The position numbers were made by a program, and so were the translations under genes. This document shows positions 47,058 to 57,485 of a DNA stretch of 64,000 nt, one piece after another (the stretch's first letter is position 1; every line of letters starts with the position of its first letter). Source of the DNA: Erythrobacter colymbi. Lineage in GTDB: Bacteria; Pseudomonadota; Alphaproteobacteria; Sphingomonadales; Sphingomonadaceae. The notes under the pieces are model-generated. The model did not search any database, was not told where the DNA came from, and worked only from the letters and a program-made list of their open reading frames with translations. The DNA is taken from positions 1 through 64,000 of the forward strand of contig NZ_MUYK01000014.1 in the NCBI RefSeq assembly GCF_002155685.1, read 5' to 3'.

Positions 47058-48839
47058 ATGAGCGATTCCGACCCCGACCTGCCCGAGACCGACGAGCCCG
47101 CCCCCACGGCTGCGGAGTTGGAAGCGGCCGGGCAGAACGCCCTGTTCGGCGATCCCGATCCTACACCGCCGCCCCCTGCAGCGCCTCCGCCGCCGCCCGC
47201 GGCCCCGGCGCCGGCGCCCGCGGGCAACCAGCCCTACCGCGTGCTCGCCCGCAAATACCGGCCGCAAACTTTCGCCGAGCTGATCGGGCAGGAGGCGATG
47301 GTCCGCACCCTCGCCAACGCCATCGCGCGCGACCGGCTCGCCCATGCCTTCCTGATGACCGGCGTGCGCGGGGTCGGGAAGACCTCGACCGCGCGCCTCA
47401 TCGCCAAGGCCCTCAATTGCGTCGGCCCCGACGGGCAGGGCGGCCCTACCATCGACCCCTGCGGCCGGTGCGAGCCCTGCACCGCGATCGCCGAGGGCCG
47501 TCATATCGACGTGATCGAGATGGACGCGGCCTCCAACACCGGCGTCGACGACGTGCGCGAGATCATCGAGCAGGTCCGCTACGCCGCCGTCTCGGCGCGC
47601 TACAAGATCTACATCATCGACGAAGTCCACATGCTGTCGCGCAATGCATTCAATGCCTTGCTCAAGACACTTGAGGAACCGCCACCGCATGTGAAGTTCC
47701 TGTTCGCCACCACGGAAGTCGACAAGCTCCCCGTCACGGTTCTCAGCCGCACCCAGCGCTTCGATCTCCGCCGCATCCCCGCCGGGCTGCTCGCCGAACA
47801 CTTCGCCAAGGTCTGCGCATTGGAAGGCGTCGAGGCCGAGCCCGAGGGCCTCGCGATCATCGCCAACGCCGCCGAAGGCTCGGTGCGTGACGGGCTTTCG
47901 ATCCTCGATCAGGCCATCGCCCATGCCGACTTGGACGGCGAGGGCAAGGTCGCCGCCGCCCGCGTGCGCGACATGCTCGGGCTCGCCGACAAGAGCGCGC
48001 AGCGCCGCCTGCTCGGCCACCTGCTCGAAGGCGATGCCAAGGCGATGCTCGCCGCGGTCGACGAGCAATATTCGCTCGGCGTCGAGCCGCTGGCGCTGAT
48101 GCGCGCGCTGATGGACCTCACCCACCGCATCACCCTCGCGCAGGTTTCGGGCGGCGAGCCCGATGCGCCGTCCGAGGAAGAGCGCGCCGCGCTGGCCGAT
48201 TTCGCCGCGCGGCTGGGGGCGGGGGAATTGCACCGCCTGTGGCAGCTCCTGCTCAAGGGCCATGACGAGGTGCGCACCGGCCCCGATCCGCTGGTCTCGC
48301 TCCAGATGGCGCTGCTGCGCATCCTCCACGCCGCGCAAATGCCCGACCCCGGCAAGCTCGCCAAGCGGATCGAGGAAATCGCCGCGAGCGGCATCGTCGC
48401 AGGCCCTGCGGGCGAGGGCGCTGCTGCTGCCGCCGCGCCCGTCGCCGCCGCACCCAATGTCAGCTGGGCCGCGCTGGTCGATCAGGTCGACGCCGCGGGG
48501 CAATTGCGCGTTGCCCAGATCATGCGTGACCGCGTGCGGGTGATCGAGATCGGCCCCGAACGGCTCGTCTACGAGCAGGCCGACAGCTTCCCCGACAACC
48601 CCGAGGCCGACATCCGCGAGGCGCTGTTCAAGATCACCGGCAAGCGCTGGATGATCGAGAAGGGCACCGGACCGGCGCAGCCCAGCTTGCGCGAAGCCGC
48701 CGAGGCCGAGGCCGCCGCCGAGGACGCGCGCATCCGCTCCGATCCGCTGGTCAAGGCCGCCTTCGAAGCCTTCCCCGATGCCGAACTGATCGGCACGGAA
48801 CCCGCCCGCGCCGCCGCGGGTAGCCCCCCCTGGAATTGA
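47058..48839 (+). CDS. dnaX: DNA polymerase III subunits gamma and tau
   Basis: 593-aa clamp-loader ATPase. After a Pro/Ala-rich N-terminal extension (residues 1-56) the AAA+ core begins RVLARKYRPQTFAELIGQEA. Walker A TGVRGVGKTSTARL (101-114), zinc site Cys121/135/138/141, Walker B and sensor IIDEVHMLSRNAFNALLK. The C-terminal tau region reaches the alpha subunit. No slippery A-run that would give a gamma form is visible. Followed after 13 bases by ybaB. Confidence 0.96.
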   Translation: MSDSDPDLPETDEPAPTAAELEAAGQNALFGDPDPTPPPPAAPPPPPAAPAPAPAGNQPYRVLARKYRPQTFAELIGQEAMVRTLANAIARDRLAHAFLMTGVRGVGKTSTARLIAKALNCVGPDGQGGPTIDPCGRCEPCTAIAEGRHIDVIEMDAASNTGVDDVREIIEQVRYAAVSARYKIYIIDEVHMLSRNAFNALLKTLEEPPPHVKFLFATTEVDKLPVTVLSRTQRFDLRRIPAGLLAEHFAKVCALEGVEAEPEGLAIIANAAEGSVRDGLSILDQAIAHADLDGEGKVAAARVRDMLGLADKSAQRRLLGHLLEGDAKAMLAAVDEQYSLGVEPLALMRALMDLTHRITLAQVSGGEPDAPSEEERAALADFAARLGAGELHRLWQLLLKGHDEVRTGPDPLVSLQMALLRILHAAQMPDPGKLAKRIEEIAASGIVAGPAGEGAAAAAAPVAAAPNVSWAALVDQVDAAGQLRVAQIMRDRVRVIEIGPERLVYEQADSFPDNPEADIREALFKITGKRWMIEKGTGPAQPSLREAAEAEAAAEDARIRSDPLVKAAFEAFPDAELIGTEPARAAAGSPPWN

Positions 48840-48852
48840 TGGAGTACCCCCG

Positions 48853-49194
48853 ATGAAATCGATGGAAGAGATGATGGCCGCAGCGCAAAAGGCTGCCGAG
48901 ACCATCAGCAAGCAGATGAACGAGATGCAGGTGAAGCTCGACTCGATCGAGGTCGAGGGCACCGCGGGCGGCGGCCTGGTCAAGGTCCGCGCCAGCGCCA
49001 AGGGCCGCATCCTCGGGGTGAGCATCGACGACAGCCTGATGAATGCCGACGACAAGCAGATCCTCGAAGACCTCGTCGCCGCCGCCTTCAACGACGCCCG
49101 CGACCGCGCCGACCGCGTGTCGGAACAGCAGATGAAGGACATGCAGTCCTCGATGGGCCTCCCGCCGGGATTCAATCTGCCCGGGCTGGGGTGA
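48853..49194 (+). CDS. YbaB/EbfC nucleoid-associated protein
   Basis: 113-aa small DNA-binding homodimer. MEEMMAAAQKAAETISKQMN is followed by VKLDSIEVEGTAGGGLVKV and the MGLPPGFNLPG C-terminus. The order dnaX-ybaB is conserved, but recR, which usually follows, is not here. Confidence 0.95.
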   Translation: MKSMEEMMAAAQKAAETISKQMNEMQVKLDSIEVEGTAGGGLVKVRASAKGRILGVSIDDSLMNADDKQILEDLVAAAFNDARDRADRVSEQQMKDMQSSMGLPPGFNLPGLG

Positions 49195-49195
49195 C

Positions 49196-50113
49196 GTGAT
49201 GGCGGGTCGCAGCGTCGTTCTTGCACTCTTCGCCGGCTGGCTGGCGGCTGTTCCTGCCGCCGCAGAGCAGGTCAATGCGATCCGGCTCAATCCGATCACC
49301 GAGTGGCAGACCGAGCGGGTGGGCGACACCTGCACGATCTCGCGCAGCTTCGGTGACCGCGAACGGCCAACGACGTTGGCTTTGCGCAACCGCGACCCTT
49401 GGGACGGCGGCTTCGACGTCGGAATCTCCAGCCAGAGATATACGCCGACCGGCACGGCTTTCCGCGCAGGCTGGCTACCCGACGGGCGGTTCGTCACTCG
49501 CGCAAATGCCGCGACCGGGAACCCGCAGGACGGCAGCATTCAGGTGCTGTTCCACCACGGCTTGTGGGACGCAAAGTCGCCCCAGGAAGGCTCGCCGGAA
49601 TACGCTGCCTACTGGCAACGCGACGAGCAGGGCGAGTCCGTTGGGCCGATTACGTTCAAGCGTTCGGTCCAGACCTTCCTTGTCGACGGAGCGTTCGATC
49701 GACCCTTGCTGTTCGCCACTGGCCCGATGGACGGCGTGATCGCCGCGCGAGACAAATGTATTGCCGAGATGCTGGAAGCGATGGGGGTTGATCCGGCAGA
49801 CGAGAATCGTTCGGACAGCCGCGCCGAGATGACCAACCGGACCGAGCTGTCCCGCCACATTCTCACCCGCGCCCCGCGTGCTCTATTCGCTGACGGCAAG
49901 GCGACCTTCATCAGCTTCCTTCTTTACCTCGATGGCAAGGGGAAGGTGAGCTCCTGCCGCTATGTCGATCTGCCGCACGACGCCGCTTTCGAGCAGTTCG
50001 GCTGCGACGTGCTGAAAGAGCGCGGCAAGTTCCGTTTCCGCAAGGGCGAGGCAGCCCAGCCAACCTTCTTCAAGATGACAATTCACGCCGTTCCGCCAGG
50101 ATGGGTCCGGTGA
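49196..50113 (+). CDS. Secreted hypothetical protein
   Basis: 305 aa. A signal peptide (SVVLALFAGWLAAVPAAAEQ) is followed by a mature part with CTISRSFGDRERPTTLALRN, which recalls periplasmic proteins of Sphingomonadales with an ENxCTISRxFG-like start. The C-terminal third (LYLDGKGKVSSCRYVDL and EQFGCDVLKERGKFRF) resembles a TonB-C-like fold with two Cys. Function not recognised. GTG 49196 or ATG 49199 start. Confidence 0.65.
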   Translation: MMAGRSVVLALFAGWLAAVPAAAEQVNAIRLNPITEWQTERVGDTCTISRSFGDRERPTTLALRNRDPWDGGFDVGISSQRYTPTGTAFRAGWLPDGRFVTRANAATGNPQDGSIQVLFHHGLWDAKSPQEGSPEYAAYWQRDEQGESVGPITFKRSVQTFLVDGAFDRPLLFATGPMDGVIAARDKCIAEMLEAMGVDPADENRSDSRAEMTNRTELSRHILTRAPRALFADGKATFISFLLYLDGKGKVSSCRYVDLPHDAAFEQFGCDVLKERGKFRFRKGEAAQPTFFKMTIHAVPPGWVR

Positions 50114-50132
50114 TTTCGGATCCCTGCCCATT

Positions 50133-50438
50133 GTGACCGGCCTCCTCGCCCGCATCGCCTTCGCCGGCGCAATCATCGAGTGGTGCGGGCCGGCGCCCTT
50201 CCTGTTCGTCAGTGTGCCCGACGAGCTTGTTCCCGAATTGCGCTATGCGGCGCGCGAGGCGAGCTATGGCTGGGGCTGCGTTCCGGTGACGGCGCGGATC
50301 GGGGCGACCGGCTTCACTTCCTCGCTCTTTCCACGCGGGGAGACCTATCTGCTACCCGTGAAAGTTGCCGTGCAGCGTGCCGAAGGGGTGACGCTCGGCG
50401 ACCGGGTGGACGTGGTGATCGAGGTCCGGTCGCGGTGA
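50133..50438 (+). CDS. DUF1905 domain protein
   Basis: 101 aa, GTG start. It shows AIIEWCGPAPFLFVSVPDEL, SYGWGCVPVTARIGAT, TSSLFPRGETYLLPVKVAVQ and an acidic C-terminus, the pattern of DUF1905 (small beta-barrel). Function unknown. Located between the secreted hypothetical and lon; the gap to lon holds no recognisable sigma-32 promoter. Confidence 0.8.
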   Translation: MTGLLARIAFAGAIIEWCGPAPFLFVSVPDELVPELRYAAREASYGWGCVPVTARIGATGFTSSLFPRGETYLLPVKVAVQRAEGVTLGDRVDVVIEVRSR

Positions 50439-50556
50439 GGCAGGGCGCGGATCTCACCGTCCACAGCCTAGCCCGCCGCCCCCATTGCGGGCCGCCGGAG
50501 CGCTTCCCATATTCCCTACAAAGGCGGATGCCCCCTGCGCCGCCGCGGATACAGAT

Positions 50557-52965
<2,409 letters not shown>

Positions 52966-53117
52966 GCCGCTAGAAGGCGCGCACTTGCCGTGATTCGCGG
53001 CGGGGTCGCATCCTTCCGGAATACGGCTTTTCAGAGACCACTCCTGCGCCCGATCCATGTTAGGCGCGCGAAGTTGCACGGCTTTTCGCAAGGCGGCCCC
53101 GCGTGGGCTATTTGCCT

Positions 53118-53146
53118 TTGACAGCCTTGGCAAAAACGTCTCAATT
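53118..53146 (+). promoter_or_regulatory. Candidate sigma-70 promoter of the HU gene
   Basis: TTGACA (53118-53123) is followed after 17 bases by TCAATT (53141-53146), which matches the -10 consensus weakly. It lies about 65 bases before the HU start in a 245-bp gap that otherwise shows no gene. Confidence 0.5.
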
Positions 53147-53210
53147 TGCCGGCTTTCGAAAAGTGCGATTCATACGACACAACGAAATCCTGACACGAGG
53201 GGGTTCCCAG

Positions 53211-53483
53211 ATGAACAAGAACGACCTTATCAGCGCCGTTGCCGACGCCAGCGGTCTTTCGAAGAACGATGCTTCGAACGCGGTCGAAAGCGTTTTCGAC
53301 GCGATCACCAAGGCGCTTTCGGGCGGCGACGAAGTGCGGCTGGTGGGCTTCGGCACCTTCTCGGTCGCCAAGCGCAAGGCCTCCACGGGGCGCAACCCGC
53401 GCACCGGCGAACCGATGAAGATCAAGGCTTCGAACCAGCCCAAGTTCAAGGCGGGCAAGGGCCTCAAGGACGCGGTCAACTGA
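53211..53483 (+). CDS. hupB: HU family DNA-binding protein
   Basis: 90-aa histone-like protein: MNKNDLISAVADASGLSKND, GFGTFSVAKRKASTGRNPRT and GEPMKIKASNQPKFKAGKGL are canonical. It bends and compacts DNA as a dimer. ATG 53211 has GAGGGGG upstream. A strong bidirectional terminator follows. Confidence 0.97.
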   Translation: MNKNDLISAVADASGLSKNDASNAVESVFDAITKALSGGDEVRLVGFGTFSVAKRKASTGRNPRTGEPMKIKASNQPKFKAGKGLKDAVN

Positions 53484-53523
53484 CCTGCGGCTGACGCAGC
53501 CCTCCGCCTTGCGGACGGGCACG

Positions 53524-53559
53524 AAAAACCCCGCCAGCCTCGCGGCCGGCGGGATTTTT
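53524..53559. terminator. Bidirectional Rho-independent terminator
   Basis: CCCGCC-A-GCC pairs with GGC-C-GGCGGG around TCGC, with one A-C mismatch. AAAAA on the left and TTTTT on the right let it stop both the HU transcript and the convergent lipoprotein transcript. Confidence 0.88.
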
Positions 53560-53578
53560 CATTGTCCGCTTCCGGGCC

Positions 53579-54505
53579 TTAGCGCGGCGCCGTGACGACG
53601 AGCGCGGTGGGCGCCTGCGAGGAACGCGGAGTGATCGACCAGCGCAGCACCTCGCCGCCGCCGGGCGCGGCCTCGGGGCCCTCATCGGTGTTGTTGGCGA
53701 GGATCTTCATGCCGGGCGCGGTGCGGATCGTGAAGGTGCCCTCCAGCGTCGGCACGCCGGGGATCGCTTCGGGCGCCGCGTTGCCTTCGCCGCTTTCGCC
53801 CGCGATGGCCTTGGCATCCTCTGCCGCGCCCATCGCCGCAAGACCCGCCAGAGAGCCGAACCCGCCGATGCCGCTGAACGGGCTGTCGCTGGTCTGGAAC
53901 ACGAAGGCAGGCGCGTTGATCCGCGCCTGATTGCCATCGCGCAGGAACATCTGGACGAAGGGGTTGGTCGGTGGGAAGCCTTCGATCATCGGGAACATGA
54001 AGTCGTGGCCCAGCGTGCCGGTCACCGAATAGCTCACCTCGAACAGCCCGTCGCCCTTGTGGACCACGCGGTTCCAGCCCTTCTGCCTCTCGAGCAGCTT
54101 GACCAGTTCCTCGGCCGCCTTGGGATCGGAGGGGTCGATGCCGCCCATGATCGCCTTCATGGTCTCGGCGTCCTTCTTGGCCTTCTCCGCGCGTTCGGCA
54201 GCGCCCGCTTCCCACTCCTTGCGCTGCTCGGCCTCTTCTTCCTTGGTGCAGTCGCGCGCCTCGTAGGTCTCGTCGTCGAAGCAGTTGGCCGTGAACGGCG
54301 TCTCGACCTCGGCCCCCATGCGGGCGAGCTTCGACAGGCCAAGGAAGAAGATCTCGCCTTCATAGGTGAAGGTGAAGCTGTCCGGCCCGGTCAGCGCGAG
54401 CTCGGAGGTGAACTTGCCGGGTGACATGAAACACCCCGAAAGCACCAGCGCAAAGCCGGTCAGCAGCGCGGCGGCGCGCAGGCGAAGGCTCGAGAACATC
54501 ATCAT
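53579..54505 (-). CDS. Lipoprotein, hypothetical
   Basis: 308 aa from the first of three ATGs at 54505, behind GAGGGGGA. The signal peptide ends in LVLSGC (lipobox). A Lys/Glu-rich coiled-coil stretch (EEEAEQRKEWEAGAAERAEK) is near the centre of the first half, then LFEVSYSVTGTLGHDFMFPM and a Gly/Ala-rich stretch before FTIRTAPGMKILANNTDEGP. Not recognised; predicted to be anchored in the outer membrane, facing the periplasm. Confidence 0.72.
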   Translation of the reverse strand: MMMFSSLRLRAAALLTGFALVLSGCFMSPGKFTSELALTGPDSFTFTYEGEIFFLGLSKLARMGAEVETPFTANCFDDETYEARDCTKEEEAEQRKEWEAGAAERAEKAKKDAETMKAIMGGIDPSDPKAAEELVKLLERQKGWNRVVHKGDGLFEVSYSVTGTLGHDFMFPMIEGFPPTNPFVQMFLRDGNQARINAPAFVFQTSDSPFSGIGGFGSLAGLAAMGAAEDAKAIAGESGEGNAAPEAIPGVPTLEGTFTIRTAPGMKILANNTDEGPEAAPGGGEVLRWSITPRSSQAPTALVVTAPR

Positions 54506-54531
54506 GGCATTTCCCCCTCGTTTGCGCCGTT

Positions 54532-55323
54532 CTACCCGCGGCTGGCCACGGCATAAAGCGCAATCGCCGCCGCGTTCGAGACATTGAGGCTCTCGATCGC
54601 CGAGGAGATCGGCAGCTTGGCCAGCACGTCGCAATGCGCCGCGATATTGTGCCGCATCCCTTCGCCCTCGGCGCCGAGGACGATGGCGACCGGTCCGGTG
54701 GGCAGGATATCGGCGAGCACCGCCTCGGCCTCGCCCGCCATGCCGATGCGCCAGTAACCGGCCTCGGCCAGCTCCTCGAGCGCGCGGGCGAGGTTGACGA
54801 CGCGCACCCACGGCACGGTCTCGAGCGCGCCCGAGGCCGCCTTGGCGAGCACGCCGCCTTCGGGTGGGGCGTGGCGGTCCTGCGTGACGATTGCCGCCGC
54901 CCCGAAGGCCGCGGCCGAGCGCAGGATCGCGCCCACATTGTGCGGATCGGTCACCTGGTCGAGCACCACGATCGGGCGGTCAGCCTCGCCGAGCGCAACC
55001 TCGTCGAGGAACACGTCTTCCAGCGGGGCGCATTCCAGCACCAGCCCCTGATGCGGCGCGTCCTTGGCGACAAGGCGCGCCAGATCGGCGGCCTGTGCGT
55101 GCTCGATCGGGAAATCCGCCGGCAGTTCGCCATCGAGGCTCGCGATCCCCTCGGGCGTCGCCCACAGCTTCCTGTGCTGGCGCTCGGGGTTCTTGAGCGC
55201 CGCCTCGACCGCGTGGCGGCCCCACAGGCGCACCTGCCCGCTCGACGCCCGGCCCGAGCCGCGCCCGCCCTTCATGCGCCCTGCACGGCCCCTGAGGGCG
55301 CGCTTCTTCTCACCTTTGCTCAT
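54532..55323 (-). CDS. rlmB: 23S rRNA (guanosine-2'-O-)-methyltransferase RlmB / SpoU family
   Basis: 263 aa from Met 55323. The basic N-terminus is followed by a substrate-binding domain (LWGRHAVEAALKNPERQHRK) and the SPOUT knot domain: VVLDQVTDPHNVGAILRSAA, VAIVLGAEGEGM and SIESLNVSNAAAIALYA hold the SAM site. In E. coli the enzyme methylates G2251. Its neighbour downstream is the lipoprotein gene on the same strand. Confidence 0.9.
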   Translation of the reverse strand: MSKGEKKRALRGRAGRMKGGRGSGRASSGQVRLWGRHAVEAALKNPERQHRKLWATPEGIASLDGELPADFPIEHAQAADLARLVAKDAPHQGLVLECAPLEDVFLDEVALGEADRPIVVLDQVTDPHNVGAILRSAAAFGAAAIVTQDRHAPPEGGVLAKAASGALETVPWVRVVNLARALEELAEAGYWRIGMAGEAEAVLADILPTGPVAIVLGAEGEGMRHNIAAHCDVLAKLPISSAIESLNVSNAAAIALYAVASRG

Positions 55324-55479
55324 CTTGTGTCCCGGCTGCGGCAATCCAAAATGGCCCCCTGCCAGCCAGACCATTGACAGGCAAGCAGTGCTTCGCCAAA
55401 GGGGCGCCTCTCGGCAGCGGGACCCCTCGGGGAATCGCGCTTTTTCCAAGCGAATCTCGCTTACGAAACGACCTTGTGT

Positions 55480-55565
55480 GGACAGGTGGCCGAGTGGTTA
55501 AAGGCAGCAGACTGTAAATCTGCCCGCGCAAGCGTACGCTGGTTCGAATCCAGCCCTGTCCACCA
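55480..55565 (+). tRNA. tRNA-Tyr (GTA)
   Basis: Acceptor GGACAGG / CCTGTCC with discriminator A and encoded CCA (55563-55565). The anticodon stem AGCAGA-type arm encloses CTGTAAA (anticodon GTA). A long variable arm (CCGCGCAAGCGTACG region) and T arm CTGGTTCGAATCCAG are present, as in type II tRNA-Tyr. It is the integration site of the adjacent island. Confidence 0.96.
55547..55565. other. Predicted island attachment site (tRNA-Tyr 3' end)
   Basis: A tyrosine integrase starts 197 bases past the 3' end of tRNA-Tyr and points away from it, the usual layout after integration into a tRNA. The second copy of the tRNA 3' end was not found in the window, so the island probably runs past 64000. Confidence 0.5.
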
Positions 55566-55588
55566 ACTTCCAATCTGCCGGCGTCCCC

Positions 55589-55626
55589 AGAAATCCTTGG
55601 AAAACCTTGGATTTCTGCGGTATATT
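55589..55626 (+). promoter_or_regulatory. Inverted repeat overlapping a candidate integrase promoter
   Basis: AGAAATCC (55589-55596) and GGATTTCT (55609-55616) are perfect inverted arms 12 bases apart. The candidate promoter TTGGAA (55597-55602), 18-base gap, TATATT (55621-55626) starts inside it. This could be a repressor or integrase/excisionase site controlling int. Confidence 0.5.
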
Positions 55627-55638
55627 GCTTCCATTCCG

Positions 55639-55756
55639 TCCCCACACAACCATCGCGATCCACCCTCATCCGATGCCCAGTGTGGGGAAGGTGTGGGGAG
55701 AAAAGGTCGCTTCCCCACACTTGTGTTTTCCGGAACGGCTCGTAGGAATGTGGGGA
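55639..55756. repeat. Five copies of octamer TGTGGGGA before the integrase
   Basis: TGTGGGGA occurs at 55681, 55692 and 55749 on + and as its complement TCCCCACA at 55639 and 55712. Five in 118 bases is far above chance. Short repeats in both orientations next to an integrase gene are typical of arm-type integrase or excisionase sites. Confidence 0.6.
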
Positions 55757-55761
55757 AGGAA

Positions 55762-56973
55762 ATGGGGAAGCTCACGGTGGTTGCGGTCAAGGCCGCACTG
55801 AAGAATCCCGGCACCTATCAGGACGGTGACGGTCTTTTCCTAAAAGTGGGGAAGAGCGGTGCGGCATCATGGCTGCTCCGAGTCCAGCAGGACGGCAGGC
55901 GAAGGGACATCGGGATCGGCAGTGCGAAGCTCCTGACGCTTTCGGAAGCGCGCGAGAAGGCCGACCAGCTGCGCAAGGCCGTGAAGGTCGAGAAGCGCGA
56001 TGTGCTCGCCGAAAAGAGGGACGAGGCCGCAGCCAAAGTGACCTTCAGGGAGGCGGCGCTCCAGTATCACTCCGAGAACGCGGCAGGCTGGAAAAGCGAA
56101 GTCTACACCCGCCAGTGGCTCGCCAGCCTGCAGAACTACGTTTTCCCCAAGCTGGGGAACAAGCCGACCGGAAGCGTGACGACTGCAGATATCATCTCGG
56201 TCCTCACGCCCATCTGGCAGGAGATCCCGGACACCGCGCGTCAGGTGCGCAACCGGATCTGCGCGGTGCTCGACTTCGCCCACGCGCGGGGCTGGCGCTC
56301 GACCGAGGCACCGTCTGGCAACAACAGCCTGAAGGCGGGAAGAGGCCTGCCCAGGCAGATCAAGCAGACCCAGAATCGCAAGGCGATGCCTTATGTCGCG
56401 ATTCCCTCGTTCCTGATCGCACTGCGGCGCAAGCCGTCCTTCGGACGTCTGGCACTCGATCTGCTCATCCTCACCGGCACGCGATCGCAGGAAGTCCGCC
56501 TCGCGCGGTGGACGGAATTCGACCTCGATGAACGCATCTGGTCGATTCCTGCCGAGCACATGAAGCGCAGCAGGGCGCATGACGTGCCGCTGTCCGATGC
56601 AGCGCTGGCGGTGCTGAAGAAGGCCGACGCGCTGCGCATCGAGGGCACTGACGTGGTCTTTCCCGGCACGGCAGGCAATCCGATGTCGGACATGACGCTG
56701 CTCAAGGTGCTGCGCGACATGCAGGAGCCCTTCCACGTCCACGGCTTCCGCTCGGCTTTCACGGACTGGGCGGCAAACGAAGGCTATCCGAATGCGGTGG
56801 TCGAGGCGGCGCTCGCCCACAAGACGCCCGACGCGGTGCAGGCGGCCTATCGCCGCACGACCTATCTCGGCATCAGGGAGAAGCCGGGCATGCGTGTCAG
56901 GTTGATGGATGCATGGGGTGCCTACTGCTCTGGCATGCCTGCGACACCACCAGCGCCACTCGCGGAGGAATAG
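55762..56973 (+). CDS. Tyrosine-type site-specific integrase
   Basis: 403 aa, DUF4102 (P4-type) N-terminal arm-binding domain with LTVVAVKAALKNPGTYQDGD, GLFLKVGKSGAASWLLRVQQ and DIGIGSAKLLTLSEAREKAD. The catalytic domain has the Arg of TGTRSQEVRLARW, His-Arg of VHGFRSAFTDWA and the Tyr of YRRTTYLG. The nucleophile Tyr is near residue 372. It integrates the island at tRNA-Tyr. ATG 55762 follows GGGGAAGGA; an earlier frame extends through the tRNA and is not used. Confidence 0.94.
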   Translation: MGKLTVVAVKAALKNPGTYQDGDGLFLKVGKSGAASWLLRVQQDGRRRDIGIGSAKLLTLSEAREKADQLRKAVKVEKRDVLAEKRDEAAAKVTFREAALQYHSENAAGWKSEVYTRQWLASLQNYVFPKLGNKPTGSVTTADIISVLTPIWQEIPDTARQVRNRICAVLDFAHARGWRSTEAPSGNNSLKAGRGLPRQIKQTQNRKAMPYVAIPSFLIALRRKPSFGRLALDLLILTGTRSQEVRLARWTEFDLDERIWSIPAEHMKRSRAHDVPLSDAALAVLKKADALRIEGTDVVFPGTAGNPMSDMTLLKVLRDMQEPFHVHGFRSAFTDWAANEGYPNAVVEAALAHKTPDAVQAAYRRTTYLGIREKPGMRVRLMDAWGAYCSGMPATPPAPLAEE

Positions 56974-57171
56974 GCGCGCCGCCGCCGCGCAACCACATCA
57001 TCACGGCTGGCAGGCATGGCTCTGCCATGACGGCCTGCCTTCCGGCGAGGATGGGAGGGGGAGGGAAAACCCCAATCGATGCCCCGGCGCGGGCCAGCGG
57101 GCGAAGCCCGCCACACGGGGGTGTCGATTGGGGTTTGGGAACGAGAGGGCAAAGCCCTTGGCGTTCCCCTC

Positions 57172-57237
57172 AAGGATCGCTGCAGCGATCCGCACAAGAA
57201 CGGCGCCCTTGCGCGGCGCGAAGCCGCCGGACGCCCT
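57172..57237 (+). repeat. Island repeat family 1, left copy
   Basis: 66 bases, 59 of which are identical to 63935-64000 in the same orientation. The two differ mainly in loops: GGATCGC-TGCA-GCGATCC here against GGATCGC-ACCA-GCGATCC there. Both contain the stable mini-hairpin core GCGAAGC (57218-57224 here). Confidence 0.8.
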
Positions 57238-57408
57238 GCGCGCGGGCCAAGGGGGCCAGCGGGCGTCCGGCAATGAGAGAGGCAAGAGCGCCTGCGGGTC
57301 AGCTCAGGAATACCGCGCCCTCAGGAGCATGGCCACAGGCCATGCGGGACAGAGCGCGTCCTCCAGACATCCCGCTCCGCTTGCCACGCTCCTGATCGTC
57401 ACCCGGAT

Positions 57409-57458
57409 GGGCCGGGACTACAGGCCCGGTCCGCGCAGCGGATAGAGCAGGTCGCCCG
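57409..57458 (+). repeat. Island repeat family 2, left copy
   Basis: Related to about 59965-60012 in the same orientation; GGCCCGGTCCGC and GCGGATAGAGCAGGT are shared. Its stems GGGCC / GGCCC and TCCGC-GCA-GCGGA are kept in the other copy with a changed loop (TCCGC-CCCG-GCGGA). The pair flanks the DUF3892-like and AAA+ genes. Confidence 0.7.
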
Positions 57459-57485
57459 AAGGGCAGCCCAATCAGGGCACGAGGG

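Larger units (their letters stand above)
56974..57485. other. Non-coding region with a train of nested hairpins
   Basis: 512 bases without a convincing gene. Between 57066 and 57271 several stems follow each other: AACCCCAATCGA (57068) / TCGATTGGGGTT (57124) with GCGGGC-GAA-GCCCGC inside; GGGAACG / CGTTCCC (57137, 57162) with AGGGC-AAA-GCCCT inside; the palindrome GGATCGCTGCAGCGATCC (57175-57192); and GCCGGACGCCC / GGGCGTCCGGC (57226, 57261). Further small hairpins lie at 57409-57464. It may encode a structured RNA or be a DNA element; see the repeats. Confidence 0.6.

Noticed and set aside
47058..48839. Programmed frameshift in dnaX producing a gamma subunit
   Set aside because: No A-rich slippery heptamer was seen.
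46995..49226. Long antisense frame opposite dnaX-ybaB
   Set aside because: Same cause: high GC leaves few stops on the other strand. No protein-like motifs.
57423..57465. tRNA-like stretch (GGATAGAGCA next to a small hairpin) in repeat family 2
   Set aside because: It recalls a D arm, but no acceptor or T arm is present, and the second copy does not keep the anticodon-like hairpin.
56974..57485. Hairpin-rich DNA as a possible retron msr-msd
   Set aside because: No reverse transcriptase gene is nearby.
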